A DNA stretch of 56,636 bases from an uncultured Gammaproteobacteria bacterium (GTDB lineage Bacteria > Pseudomonadota > Gammaproteobacteria > Steroidobacterales > Woeseiaceae), in the NCBI GenBank assembly GCA_937899415.1, contig CALBPI010000083.1, positions 1-56,636 on the forward strand. The letters run 5' to 3'. The notes under the pieces were generated by a model. That model searched no databases. It was not told the DNA's origin and saw only the letters and a program-made list of their open reading frames with translations. Positions 25,526 to 34,507 of this stretch are shown here, piece by piece; the stretch's first letter is position 1, and every line of letters begins with the position of its first letter. The translations under genes and the position numbers were made by a program.

Positions 25526-26554
25526 ATGTACCCGCTCCTGCGCTCCTTTCTGTTCCAGATCGATGCCGAACGTGCACATCACCTCGTGATGGACCGGCTG
25601 TCGGCGGCCGCAGCGCGGTCGCCGGCCAGGGCACTGTTGACACAGCGCTACGCCAAGCGGCAGTACGACCAACCCCGCGAGGTGATGGGGATCACCTTCC
25701 CCAACCGCATCGGCATGGCTGCCGGCTTCGACAAGGATGCCCGCCACCTGACTGCCCTGCAGACGCTGGGCTTCGGCTTTGTGGAAGTGGGCACCGTGAC
25801 GCCGCGTGCCCAACCCGGCAATCCGAAACCGCGCATCTTCCGGCTGCCGCGCGACAAGGCACTGATCAACCGGCTGGGCTTCAACAATGAGGGGCTTGAC
25901 GCCATGCGCGGGCGCCTTGAGCGACGCCCCGAGGGCCTTGTGGTCGGCGGCAACATCGGCAAGAACAAGGACACACCGGCCGACGAGGCGGTCAATGACT
26001 ACGTGACCTGCTTCCGCGGCCTGCACGACCGCGTTGACTATTTCGTGGTCAATGTGAGCTCGCCCAACACACCCGGACTGCGAAACCTGCAGGACCGCGA
26101 GCCGCTGACCCGAATCCTCTCTGAGGTGCAGAACGCCAATCAGGGGCTGGCGACATCCAAGCCGATCCTGCTGAAGATCGCGCCCGACTTATCGGATGCG
26201 CAGATCGTCGACACCGTGCACCTGGTCCAGGAGCTGGGCGTGGACGGCATTGTGGCCTGCAATACCACCATCAGCCGCGACGACCTCGAGACGCGACCCG
26301 ACCGACTCGAGGACATTGGCGCGGGTGGCGTGAGCGGGCGCCCGGTGCAACAGCGCGCCACTGACGTCACGACCCTGATTCGCGAAACCGCGGGCGCCGA
26401 CATGACACTCATCGGTGTCGGCGGTATCGCATCGGCGGACAGCGCGCGGGAACGCCTCGCGGCGGGTGCAGACCTGCTGCAGATCTACACGGGGTTCATC
26501 TATGAAGGCCCGGCAATCGTGGGCGCGCTCAAGCGCGCGGTGATGAATGCCTGA
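25526..26554 (+). CDS. pyrD: Dihydroorotate dehydrogenase (quinone), class 2
   Basis: The 342-residue enzyme oxidizes dihydroorotate to orotate in pyrimidine synthesis, passing electrons to quinone at the inner membrane. The N-terminus has the two short membrane-associated helices of class 2 ([20 protein letters not shown]). FMN- and substrate-binding motifs include [32 protein letters not shown], the catalytic [11 protein letters not shown] (Ser178/179), [19 protein letters not shown] and IGVGGI. The length is usual for the family. The start lies 117 bases from the divergent tRNA gene. It converges with nth, 17 bases apart. Confidence 0.96.
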   Translation: MYPLLRSFLFQIDAERAHHLVMDRLSAAAARSPARALLTQRYAKRQYDQPREVMGITFPNRIGMAAGFDKDARHLTALQTLGFGFVEVGTVTPRAQPGNPKPRIFRLPRDKALINRLGFNNEGLDAMRGRLERRPEGLVVGGNIGKNKDTPADEAVNDYVTCFRGLHDRVDYFVVNVSSPNTPGLRNLQDREPLTRILSEVQNANQGLATSKPILLKIAPDLSDAQIVDTVHLVQELGVDGIVACNTTISRDDLETRPDRLEDIGAGGVSGRPVQQRATDVTTLIRETAGADMTLIGVGGIASADSARERLAAGADLLQIYTGFIYEGPAIVGALKRAVMNA

Positions 26555-26571
26555 CGCGCACCAGGTGCGGA

Positions 26572-27252
26572 TCACGCACGCTTTTTTCGTTTCCGCAGCC
26601 GGTCGTTCTCCATGCGCTCTTCGCGCATGCGTTTCCTGGTCGCCGCAAACGAGCAGATCGGGCACGTTTCCAGATCGTGAAACCGGGCCGGACAATACTC
26701 ACGCCCGAAAAAGATGATCTGCAGGTGCAGCTTGTTCCAGAGCGACTCGGGGAAGATGCGCTTCAGGTCGCGCTCAGTCTTCGTGACGTTGCTGCCGTCG
26801 GTGAGTCCCCAGCGCGTCGCGAGCCGATGAATGTGCGTGTCGACGGGAAACGCGGGCACACCGAAGGCCTGTGACATGACCACGGCCGCCGTTTTGTGGC
26901 CGACGCCAGGCAGCGCTTCGAGCCCGTCAAAGCTGGCGGGCACCTCGCCGCCTGCGGCGACCAGCATATCGGCGAGCTTTCTGATGTTCTTCGCTTTCTG
27001 CGGCGCAAGCCCGAGCTGACGAATGAAACCCAGGATGTCATCGACAGACAGCGCCGCCATAGCGGCCGGCGTCGGCCCGGCGGCGAACAACGCGGGCGTC
27101 ACTTCGTTGACCTTCTTGTCTGTGGTCTGGGCCGAGAGCAATACGGCGATCAACAACTCAAAGGTATTGCGGTGATCCAGTGGCGATGGCGTTTCCGGAT
27201 ACAGCGTCTCGAGCAGGTCGCTGATTCGCGCCGCTTTCTCGCTGCGCTTCAC
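26572..27252 (-). CDS. nth: Endonuclease III (DNA glycosylase/AP lyase) with atypical Cys cluster
   Basis: The 226-residue protein removes oxidized pyrimidines and cuts at the resulting AP site. The helix-hairpin-helix LEALPGVGHKTAAVV holds catalytic Lys120, and VDTHIHRL holds Asp138. Both have the numbering of the E. coli enzyme, so alignment is exact. The C-terminal iron-sulfur loop differs. E. coli uses Cys187, 194, 197 and 203. Here Cys occurs at 187, 197 and 200, while 194 is Leu and 203 is Ala. The cluster may be absent or use another ligand. The C-terminal tail is longer and highly basic (NDRLRKRKKRA), which may help DNA binding. Confidence 0.93.
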   Translation of the reverse strand: MKRSEKAARISDLLETLYPETPSPLDHRNTFELLIAVLLSAQTTDKKVNEVTPALFAAGPTPAAMAALSVDDILGFIRQLGLAPQKAKNIRKLADMLVAAGGEVPASFDGLEALPGVGHKTAAVVMSQAFGVPAFPVDTHIHRLATRWGLTDGSNVTKTERDLKRIFPESLWNKLHLQIIFFGREYCPARFHDLETCPICSFAATRKRMREERMENDRLRKRKKRA

Positions 27253-27307
27253 CGTGCAGGGTCCGCGTGCACGAGGCGCGTGCTCAGTTCATCCCGATGC
27301 CGCACGC

Positions 27308-28105
27308 TCAGGTCTCCAGCGTAATGAAATAGCCGGAGTGCTTTCGAATATTCAGAACACGGCCATCATCGAAGATCAGGTACTGACCCTTGATGCCTGC
27401 GAGCACACCTTCGATTTCGGGCAGCTTGTCGAAAGTCAGGCTCTTCACTTTGGTCGGATAGTCTTCGACGGGATAGCGGATCTCACAGACATCGTCATTG
27501 TCGGTCACATATTCACGCAGCGCCGGATCGATCTGTTCAATGAGCGTGTGTTTGCGCGCCAGCAAATCGTCGTCGCTGACGATGTTCTTGAGCATGCGTT
27601 GCCAGTTGGTACGGTCGGTGAGGAAATCTTTCATCGCGACCTCGACCACGCCAGCCGTATAACGGTTCGGGACACGGGCAAACTCGATGGCTTCTGATGC
27701 ACCCTGATCAATCCAGCGCGTGGGGATCTGAGAGTGACGCGTGATACCCACTTTGACGGCAGAGCTTTTGGCCAGGTAGACGACCTGCTCGGTCAGGCAG
27801 TGCTTCTCGGACCAGGCCATATCGCGCGACTCGCCCTCATGGGCGCGGCACAGCTCGGGCCGGATGATGCACTCGCTGGCTTCCGGCGCGTCACGAAAAC
27901 ACGGGTAACAAAACCCCTGCCCGAACGACTTTTTCGTGAGCCGGCCACACCGAATGCAGTTGATCTGCCCCTCGTAGGAGAGCTTGAGCGGGGCACCGAT
28001 GCAGGCATTCATATCGACCGTGGCGTCGCTCAGCGGCAGCGCATACTGAACGACGTCATCGAGCGACGTGCGCATTTTCAGGAGGTTACCGGCGGTCTGA
28101 GTCAT
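27308..28105 (-). CDS. DUF2797 family protein with zinc-ribbon and GIY-YIG-like core
   Basis: The 265-residue protein fits DUF2797. A zinc-ribbon near residues 50-70 has CIRC and CYPC pairs, followed by ECIIRPELCRAHEGESRD. A GIY-YIG-like strand-helix occurs at VVYLAKSSAVKVGITRHSQ (about 107-125), with the conserved RWIDQGASEAIEFA region after it. The biochemical function of the family is unknown. Its GIY-YIG relation hints at nucleic-acid binding, but the catalytic set is not complete. It lies 55 bases upstream of nth on the same strand and may be cotranscribed with it. Confidence 0.82.
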   Translation of the reverse strand: MTQTAGNLLKMRTSLDDVVQYALPLSDATVDMNACIGAPLKLSYEGQINCIRCGRLTKKSFGQGFCYPCFRDAPEASECIIRPELCRAHEGESRDMAWSEKHCLTEQVVYLAKSSAVKVGITRHSQIPTRWIDQGASEAIEFARVPNRYTAGVVEVAMKDFLTDRTNWQRMLKNIVSDDDLLARKHTLIEQIDPALREYVTDNDDVCEIRYPVEDYPTKVKSLTFDKLPEIEGVLAGIKGQYLIFDDGRVLNIRKHSGYFITLET

Positions 28106-28262
28106 GCTGTGATGCTGCTGTCATCCAGGCGCGAAAGCTTACCGGATTTTCGCGCCGCGACCACCGAGCGACATCGACTAGCACCCCGCCAACTTACCCG
28201 GCCGCAAGACCACCGTTGCGACCAGCGCGGCCATCAATCATCCCGACCAGCGACGTCGCCGC

Positions 28263-28859
28263 TTACTCGTAAAGCCAGGCCGGATCGGTAACGAGGAAGT
28301 ACAGGCCAATCAGGACCAGCACCCAGAACGCCCCGCCCAGGATCATCCAGATCCAGTTTGCTGCCGTAAGTGACGAATTGCTGCGTCCTTCGGGGTCTCC
28401 GCAGGCGAGATTGATGGCCTTCTGCGCCTGTAGCAGCAGGTAGGCGACGACCGGCACCGTAGAGATGGAGAGTATGTCGGTGTAAGGCTCGCCAATATTG
28501 ACCCGGGTCAGCCGGTCGAGCACGGCTGAAGCAATCGCCATGAAAACGACCAGCGTTGCAATCACGCCGGAGTTCCAGTTGCGGGAAGCGCCGACGGACT
28601 CCAGTTCCGCGTCGACACGTCGGAACAAGCTGTGCGTAAAAAAGATGTAGAACAAGCCGCGCATAGGCGACCAGACATCCAGATTGTCGCGCGCCTTCAC
28701 AGCGCGCCAGTTCCTGTAGAACCAATAAATGTTGTAGAGACTGATTGTCAGAATCGACAGCAGTAAAAACTTGGTGGGCGAGACGACGTAGAACGTCTGT
28801 TGGTTGTCGTCTACGACATCGGTGTCAGCGGTCGGTGGCGCAAAGATTTCGTCAGACAC
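28263..28859 (-). CDS. Uncharacterized four-helix membrane protein (DUF4234-like)
   Basis: The 198-residue protein has about four membrane helices: FLLLSILTISLYNIYWFY (about 31-48), GVIATLVVFMAIASAVL (about 98-114), ILSISTVPVVAYLLLQA (about 128-144) and WIWMILGGAFWVLVLIGLYF (about 168-187). The first block, with ISLYNIYWFYRNW, resembles DUF4234-type proteins, where a helix is followed by a basic amphipathic turn. The acidic Thr/Asp-rich N-terminus is cytoplasmic. Function is unknown. It is a single gene with a 157-base gap to DUF2797. Confidence 0.65.
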   Translation of the reverse strand: MSDEIFAPPTADTDVVDDNQQTFYVVSPTKFLLLSILTISLYNIYWFYRNWRAVKARDNLDVWSPMRGLFYIFFTHSLFRRVDAELESVGASRNWNSGVIATLVVFMAIASAVLDRLTRVNIGEPYTDILSISTVPVVAYLLLQAQKAINLACGDPEGRSNSSLTAANWIWMILGGAFWVLVLIGLYFLVTDPAWLYE

Positions 28860-29029
28860 GATACGTTCCCTGTTTTTTGTTGTTGCGGCGAGACTACCAC
28901 TCCAGCCGAATCAGTAAAGTCGGGAAATCGGAATATCGGTGGGGTTGCTTCGTTAGCTTCGACACGCCTGCAACAACGCACTGCGCTATAGTCGAACGGA
29001 GGAGATTCGACTGACAGGAGTGTCGGCGC

Positions 29030-31105
29030 ATGCGCAAGCAATTGGGTTTCCTGATTCTCGGGGCGGCCCTGGGCGTCCTGGGCACGTATGCACTCACGGA
29101 CCGGCCCGTCGACACCGCGTTCTCGACCCTGCCCGAGCGTGGTCTCGGCGAGATCGCACCCGTCTCTGTCCAGGCCGCCGAGCAGCATCGGGCCGAACGC
29201 TACGCGGAAATCACGACGATTGCCGAGACACTCGCACTGCCCACGGACTTCGCACAAACCGAAGCCCTCTATGTGATTGCAGGCCGATCGAGTTCGGCCG
29301 AGTTGCAGGACCTGATCTTTGACGCGGCACGCATCGAGGAACGGCTCGACCGCGGCGCGGCGTTACAGATTCTCTTTCTTAGACTGACCGAGCTCGACCC
29401 CATGTCGGCGGTCGCCATCACGAGATCACCGGCATTTGCCAACGAGCGCGGCTTCGAGCATACGGTGTGGGAAAACTGGGGGCGCGTCGATCTTGATGCG
29501 GCACTGGATGCCGCCACCGCACTCGATGGCGCCGACCGTCGACGCGCCGCCGGTGCACTGTACGCGGCGCTGCGTGGCGTCGACCACAACCGCGCGCAGG
29601 ACATCGAAACGATCCTCGGCGTGGCACCCGATCGCAATGCCCGGATGTTGCGAATCGCAGCGCTGGCGGAATCGAGTCCAATCGAGGCGATGGCCTACGT
29701 GGAGTCCTTTCCCAACAGCCAGGAGCGCATGCAGTACGCCAGCACTCTGGCCATGACGCTGGCACAGCGCTACGGCATCAACCAGGCCGGTCAGTACTCG
29801 GAGCTCATCAAGGACGCGATCGTGCGCCAGGTCTATGACGGCTACATCACCAATCTGCGCAACCGCAATGACCCCGCGGCGGCACTCGAGCGCATCCTGG
29901 CGGAACCACTGACGAACCGGAGCCGCAGCGCCGCGCTGCAGACCTTTCAGCAGCTCGCGTCACAAGATCTGAACGCTGCCGAGGCCGCGTACGAACGCAC
30001 AACGGACAACAGGCTCAAGAGTCTGCTCGGCCAATACCTCGTGACCAATATGGCCAATCAGGACCCCACGCGGGCATTGGCCTGGGTCAAGGCCAATAAC
30101 AGGCCCGGCCAGCAGCAGCTCATGACCAATGTACTGATCCAGTTGGCGCAGCAAGACCCCGAGATGGCGATGCTGGAAGCGCAGTCCATCGCCCACTTCC
30201 AAAATCGGGAGCGAACACTGTCGTCCGTCGTTCGGACCGTGGCCAATCAAGACCCCGTCCGTGCCGCCCAGTTAATCGATACCCTGGGCGAGTCCAGCAG
30301 CCGCCAGAATCTGATCGCGCAGCTGGTCCAGCAATGGGCGCAAAACGACTGGCGGGCCGCGTATGACTGGCTCAGCAGCGCGGAGGTCCCCAATCGCCGT
30401 AGGGTGCTGGAATCGATGGGCCACACGCTCATGAGTACAGACCTCGACGCCGCCGTCGAACTGCTGGAGCGGATGCCCGCGTCGAGCAGCGTGTCGCTGC
30501 GCCAGCAAATTGCCAGCCAATTCGCACAGCAACGTTCGGTCGCCGCAGCCGAACGTTTTATCGCCCAGTTCGCGAACGAAAGCGACTACCCGCAATTGCT
30601 CGGCAGCGTGGCGACCGCGGCCGCCGCCAACGACCCGGCGTCTGCGCTGCGTATTGCTGGGCGCATTGACAGCGCCGAGATGCGGGACCGGATCTACTCG
30701 CAAACACTGGCCCAACAGGCAGAGCGCGACCCGCTGGGCGCACTGCAACGTCTCGACCTGCTCAGTTCTGAGAACGGGCGCTCCATGGCCACCAACGAGA
30801 TCATCAACCGCTGGGGCCGCAGCGACCCGGAAGCCGCCCTGGAGTACGTCACCAACATGCCGCGGGGCACAGACCGTGATAACAGCATCAACAGTGTGAT
30901 CCGCAGCCTGGAACCCGGGTCCGACCGCGCCATGGCGTTAGCGCGATCCGTGTCGGACGACCGGCGACGCCACCAAATGGTCATGAACCAGTTCTACCGG
31001 CTGATCCCGACCGACCCGGCCCGCGCGCAACGGCTGCTCGGTTCAAGCGGTCTGGAGCCACATTACCGACAGCAGATCCAGTCGATGATCGACAGCAACC
31101 ACTAG
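29030..31105 (+). CDS. Exported or membrane-anchored helical-repeat (solenoid) protein
   Basis: The 691-residue protein has an N-terminal signal anchor (LGFLILGAALGVLGTYAL) and is otherwise almost all alpha-helical. Units of roughly 30 residues recur, marked by an N/D-P-x-x-A-L motif (NDPAAALERI, QDPTRALAWV, QDPEMAMLEA, QDPVRAAQLI, NDPASALRIA, ERDPLGALQRL, SDPEAALEYV, TDPARAQRLL). This is a HEAT/TPR-like solenoid exposed to the periplasm, probably a scaffold for protein-protein contacts. I do not recognize a named family. It is preceded by a TATAGT-type -10 near 28985 and a GGAG ribosome site. No operon partner is obvious. Confidence 0.7.
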   Translation: MRKQLGFLILGAALGVLGTYALTDRPVDTAFSTLPERGLGEIAPVSVQAAEQHRAERYAEITTIAETLALPTDFAQTEALYVIAGRSSSAELQDLIFDAARIEERLDRGAALQILFLRLTELDPMSAVAITRSPAFANERGFEHTVWENWGRVDLDAALDAATALDGADRRRAAGALYAALRGVDHNRAQDIETILGVAPDRNARMLRIAALAESSPIEAMAYVESFPNSQERMQYASTLAMTLAQRYGINQAGQYSELIKDAIVRQVYDGYITNLRNRNDPAAALERILAEPLTNRSRSAALQTFQQLASQDLNAAEAAYERTTDNRLKSLLGQYLVTNMANQDPTRALAWVKANNRPGQQQLMTNVLIQLAQQDPEMAMLEAQSIAHFQNRERTLSSVVRTVANQDPVRAAQLIDTLGESSSRQNLIAQLVQQWAQNDWRAAYDWLSSAEVPNRRRVLESMGHTLMSTDLDAAVELLERMPASSSVSLRQQIASQFAQQRSVAAAERFIAQFANESDYPQLLGSVATAAAANDPASALRIAGRIDSAEMRDRIYSQTLAQQAERDPLGALQRLDLLSSENGRSMATNEIINRWGRSDPEAALEYVTNMPRGTDRDNSINSVIRSLEPGSDRAMALARSVSDDRRRHQMVMNQFYRLIPTDPARAQRLLGSSGLEPHYRQQIQSMIDSNH

Positions 31106-31230
31106 CGCACGGCATTCGCTTTTGGTATGCAGCGATTTGCGCATGACAGCAAGCCGCACGGCTCAGTATCATGTCGCGTCCCGGCGGCACATCACCGTGC
31201 CCACGCCTCCCCAATCAACGGAACGTAATC

Positions 31231-31575
31231 TTGGAACTCACCGGCAAAATCACCCACGTCCTGGCCGAAAAGTCGGGCACCTCATCTCGCGGCGGATGGC
31301 GAAAGCAGGAATACGTCGTCGAAATCCCCGGCGACTACCCGAAGTCGGTCTGCTTCATGGTGTGGGGCGACAAGATCGACCAGTTCAAGATTACGGAAGG
31401 TGAATCACTGACCGTGCACTTTGATCTTGAGAGCCGGGAGTACAACGGACGCTGGTACACGGACGTCAAAGCCTGGCGCGTGGAACGCCCCGAGGCGCAG
31501 GCCGGCCAACAGGATGGGCCGCCGCCGATCGACGAGGCGCCGCCGCCCGTCTTCGACGACGACATCCCGTTCTGA
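31231..31575 (+). CDS. DUF3127 OB-fold-like protein with SSB-type C-terminal tip
   Basis: I place the start at TTG 31231, because the conserved family begins there (MELTGKITHVLAEKSG); an ATG at 31171 would add 20 unrelated residues. The 114-residue protein has the DUF3127 core (WRKQEYVVEIPGDYPKS, then FDLESREYNGRWYTDVKAWR), predicted to be a five-stranded OB fold. A Pro/Asp-rich linker leads to the last residues FDDDIPF, identical to the interaction tip of bacterial SSB. DUF3127 is best known from Bacteroidetes. I infer single-stranded nucleic-acid binding and docking of SSB partners such as RecQ, PriA, ExoI or HolC. Confidence 0.8.
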   Translation: MELTGKITHVLAEKSGTSSRGGWRKQEYVVEIPGDYPKSVCFMVWGDKIDQFKITEGESLTVHFDLESREYNGRWYTDVKAWRVERPEAQAGQQDGPPPIDEAPPPVFDDDIPF

Positions 31576-31611
31576 AACAGCGATCGACGCGCAGCCCAAC
31601 CTGTCTGTCGA

Positions 31612-32754
31612 TCAGTCTGCTGTAACCACCATCGTGACCGTGTTGCCCTCGCGAAGGCTCAGTCGCGCCTTGTAGACTCCGGCAACGTCACCCGCCACGA
31701 AGCGCAAGTCCATGCGGCCGACAGGTTGCGGCCCGATGCCGGGCGTCGCACCGATGACTGGTGCGGCGGGCATGAGACTGGGGCAGTTGATCTGATAGAC
31801 CTCTTGCCCTGTTGCACCCGGGGGCGCCTCGACCTGGACTGTACCGACGACCGTGCCCGACCGCCCGCCGTCGTCTCGGCGCAGGAGGTAGATGCCGTCC
31901 CGAAACGGCTCGAGCGACACATTGTCGAGCGGCTCGCGATCCGCGCCCCAGAGCAGAAACGACCAGGCGCGGCCTGCGGCCTCGCCCGTTGCGGTGGTCT
32001 GGTAGACAGGATTGTTGGGCAAGGGCGGCAGCAACGGCGGCCCGCACACGGGCTCGGCATCGCCCTCGGCACCACCCAGCGCCGGCACAAACACCGACGT
32101 AATGTTGATGCTGGGCGCGGCGCGCTCGCGGATCTCTAGCAGCGCCTCACCGGTCTCAAGTGAGCCGTTGGGCCCGGTTTCGGCCTCAACACGAATCCGG
32201 TACTGCCCCGCAGCAGGATTGGTCACACCGTTGAGAATCAGGTGCAGCTGCTTGATCCCTGGCGACTGCTCAATATTCTGTGCCGCAGTAAACACAAGCG
32301 CGTTGCGTGCGTGGTCGACCTGCAGCGTCGTGAATAGACGCGGCGGGAACAGCGGGTCCTGCGGCCAGCCGCGGAGCACGACCGCCGTCGTGCACTGCAG
32401 GTTTCCGGGGACGCAGGGTTGCGGCGGCAACGGCGGCACCGGCGGAAACGGAAACGGCACATCGTTGAGTGGATACGCCGGGTCGATGTTGCCAAGGTCG
32501 AACGCCGGCGGAAACACGACGGAGATCGTACGACCCGCCAGCAGGCTCCGGCCAGCCACATTCGGGTCCAGCGATCCGTCGAGCGTGATGAGCACATCCG
32601 TTGCGCTTCCGGCGACGTCGCCATCGGGCACGACAGGCGCGTTGCTGATGGACGCGACGATGCCCGTCGCACCCGCCGTGGATGCCTGCGGGGTGAGTGG
32701 TGTCATGCCGATCGCCAGCACGAGCACACTTAACAGAGCAGTTCTTGGTGTCAT
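31612..32754 (-). CDS. Secreted protein of unknown function
   Basis: With the ATG at 32754 (ribosome site GGAGGGAG just upstream; the frame extends to 32814 without support) the protein has 380 residues and a signal peptide (LLSVLVLAIGMTPLTPQAST). The mature part is beta-rich, with a Pro-rich insert (FPFPPVPPLPPQPC) and pairs of Cys that could form disulfides. One segment (GVTNPAAGQYRIRVEAETG) resembles an immunoglobulin-like or cohesin-like sandwich. I do not recognize a family. It diverges from the CadC-like regulator, with 157 bases between them, and may be its target. Confidence 0.6.
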   Translation of the reverse strand: MTPRTALLSVLVLAIGMTPLTPQASTAGATGIVASISNAPVVPDGDVAGSATDVLITLDGSLDPNVAGRSLLAGRTISVVFPPAFDLGNIDPAYPLNDVPFPFPPVPPLPPQPCVPGNLQCTTAVVLRGWPQDPLFPPRLFTTLQVDHARNALVFTAAQNIEQSPGIKQLHLILNGVTNPAAGQYRIRVEAETGPNGSLETGEALLEIRERAAPSINITSVFVPALGGAEGDAEPVCGPPLLPPLPNNPVYQTTATGEAAGRAWSFLLWGADREPLDNVSLEPFRDGIYLLRRDDGGRSGTVVGTVQVEAPPGATGQEVYQINCPSLMPAAPVIGATPGIGPQPVGRMDLRFVAGDVAGVYKARLSLREGNTVTMVVTAD

Positions 32755-32911
32755 TGGGCTCCCTCCTCGTTGAGATTCCCCTCCGACGCTAGAACTGCGG
32801 CATCCGCCTTGCATGAAGATTGCGCGAAGTTTTTCGTAATCCGGCCTTCACGTCTCACAGCGCCGTCGCGGCGCGATATAGTCGAGCCGTCGCGGGAGGG
32901 AGTGACCGGCG

Positions 32912-34483
32912 ATGGAACGCAATGACGTCGAGTACGAATTCGAGGACCTCGTGCTGGATACACGCCAGCACGGCGTGTTCCGCGGCACCACCCGAATTCA
33001 ACTCAGCAAGCTCAACTACGACATGCTGCTGGCGCTCGTCAGAGCGGCGCCCGCCGCGTTGTCACACGAGGCCTTGCTCGAGCAGGTCTGGCCCGGGCGT
33101 GTTGTCGCAGTGGAGACCATTGCGCAGCGCATTCGACTGGTTCGCCAGGCGCTCGATGATGACGCCGTTCGTCCCCGTTACATTCATGGCATACGCGGAT
33201 TTGGCTATCAGCTATTAGCCCCGGTGCGCATCAAGGCAACGCCCTTACCGACGGCAACCGAGGAACAGGCCCCCGTCAAAGAGGCGCTCGAGTTACCCGC
33301 GCAGCCCTCCATCGCAGTGCTGCCGTTCTCGGGTCAGTGGCGTGCGGTGGATGACCGCGATCTGGCATTTGGACTCAGCCAGGACATCCTGACGCAGATC
33401 GCGCGCACACGAACGTTCTTCGTCATCGCGCGTGGTACGGCAATGCGTTTCGCCGATCCCACGCTGGACCCGGTAGATATCAGCCGCGAGCTTGGCGTGC
33501 GCTATGTCCTGCAAGGCAGCCTCGAGCAACGTGACCGGCGCCTGAGCCTGCACGTGACACTGACTGATGGCGTTGCCGGACAAGTCGTTTGGGCGGATCA
33601 TTTCGACCGCAGGGTCGATGATCTCTTCGAGCTGCAGGAACAGATCGTCGACGACATCGTCGGCACCGTGGAGACCGAGGTCAGCCTGGCGGAGCAGCGC
33701 CGGGCGCTGTTGCAACCCTCCGCCGATCTCGATGCCTGGTCTGCTTACCACCGCGGCTGCTGGCACATGTACCACTTCGATCCCGCCTCGAACAAACGCG
33801 CCGAGCACTTCTTTGAGCTGTCGAGCAAGCTCGACCCGAGCGGATCGCGAGCGTTCTCCGGCCTGTCATTCGTGCACTGGAATCGGGCGTTTCTTGAGTA
33901 TGAGGAAGACCGTGACGCCGCGGTCGGCCGTGCGTACGACTTCGCCAATCGGAGCGTGCAGCTCGACCCCCGCGACCCACTTGCGCGCTGGGCGCTGGGC
34001 CGCGCTCACCTGCTCAGTCGCGACGTGAGTGCGTCGGTCCGGGAGCTCGACATGGCCAGCGAGCTCAATCCGAGCTTTGCCGTGGGGCGTTACTCACTCG
34101 GATTTGCGCTGGTGCAGGATGGTGAGACGCAGCGCAGCGCCAATGAGGCCGCGGCGGCCTTACGCCTGAGCCCCTACGACCCCATGCGCTGGGCCATGCT
34201 CGGACTGCATGGTTTCAGCAAAACGCTGGCGGGCGACTTCGAGCAGGGTGCAGACCTGTTGGCCGAGGCTGTAAATCAACCCCACGCGCACTACCAGTTG
34301 CTCGCCAAGGCCATCGTCTCCTCCGCGCTGGCCGGCCGTGACGACGACGCGCGACGATTCCTCGATCGGGTGCAGGCGGAGCGCCCCGAATACGGCTCTG
34401 ACGATTTCCTGCGAGCGTTTGCCTATCGGCAGGATGATCACGTCGCCCTGATCCGCGAGGCATTCGGCAGCCTGGGGCACTAA
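32912..34483 (+). CDS. CadC-like winged-helix regulator with TolB-type and TPR domains
   Basis: The 523-residue protein starts with an OmpR/PhoB-type winged helix (about 8-105: LSKLNYDMLLALVRAAP, EQVWPGRVVAVETIAQRI, RYIHGIRGFGYQLLAP). A FlgO/TolB-like domain follows (about 125-260, SIAVLPFSGQW, ILTQIARTRTFFVIARGTA). Tetratricopeptide-like helices fill the rest (about 275-520). CadC relatives usually have a membrane helix after the DNA-binding domain. I see none here, so this appears to be a soluble one-component regulator. It probably senses a protein or small ligand through the TolB/TPR part and controls its own region, including the divergent secreted protein. Confidence 0.82.
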   Translation: MERNDVEYEFEDLVLDTRQHGVFRGTTRIQLSKLNYDMLLALVRAAPAALSHEALLEQVWPGRVVAVETIAQRIRLVRQALDDDAVRPRYIHGIRGFGYQLLAPVRIKATPLPTATEEQAPVKEALELPAQPSIAVLPFSGQWRAVDDRDLAFGLSQDILTQIARTRTFFVIARGTAMRFADPTLDPVDISRELGVRYVLQGSLEQRDRRLSLHVTLTDGVAGQVVWADHFDRRVDDLFELQEQIVDDIVGTVETEVSLAEQRRALLQPSADLDAWSAYHRGCWHMYHFDPASNKRAEHFFELSSKLDPSGSRAFSGLSFVHWNRAFLEYEEDRDAAVGRAYDFANRSVQLDPRDPLARWALGRAHLLSRDVSASVRELDMASELNPSFAVGRYSLGFALVQDGETQRSANEAAAALRLSPYDPMRWAMLGLHGFSKTLAGDFEQGADLLAEAVNQPHAHYQLLAKAIVSSALAGRDDDARRFLDRVQAERPEYGSDDFLRAFAYRQDDHVALIREAFGSLGH

Positions 34484-34507
34484 CCGTCAAAACACCGCGC
34501 TGTGGTG

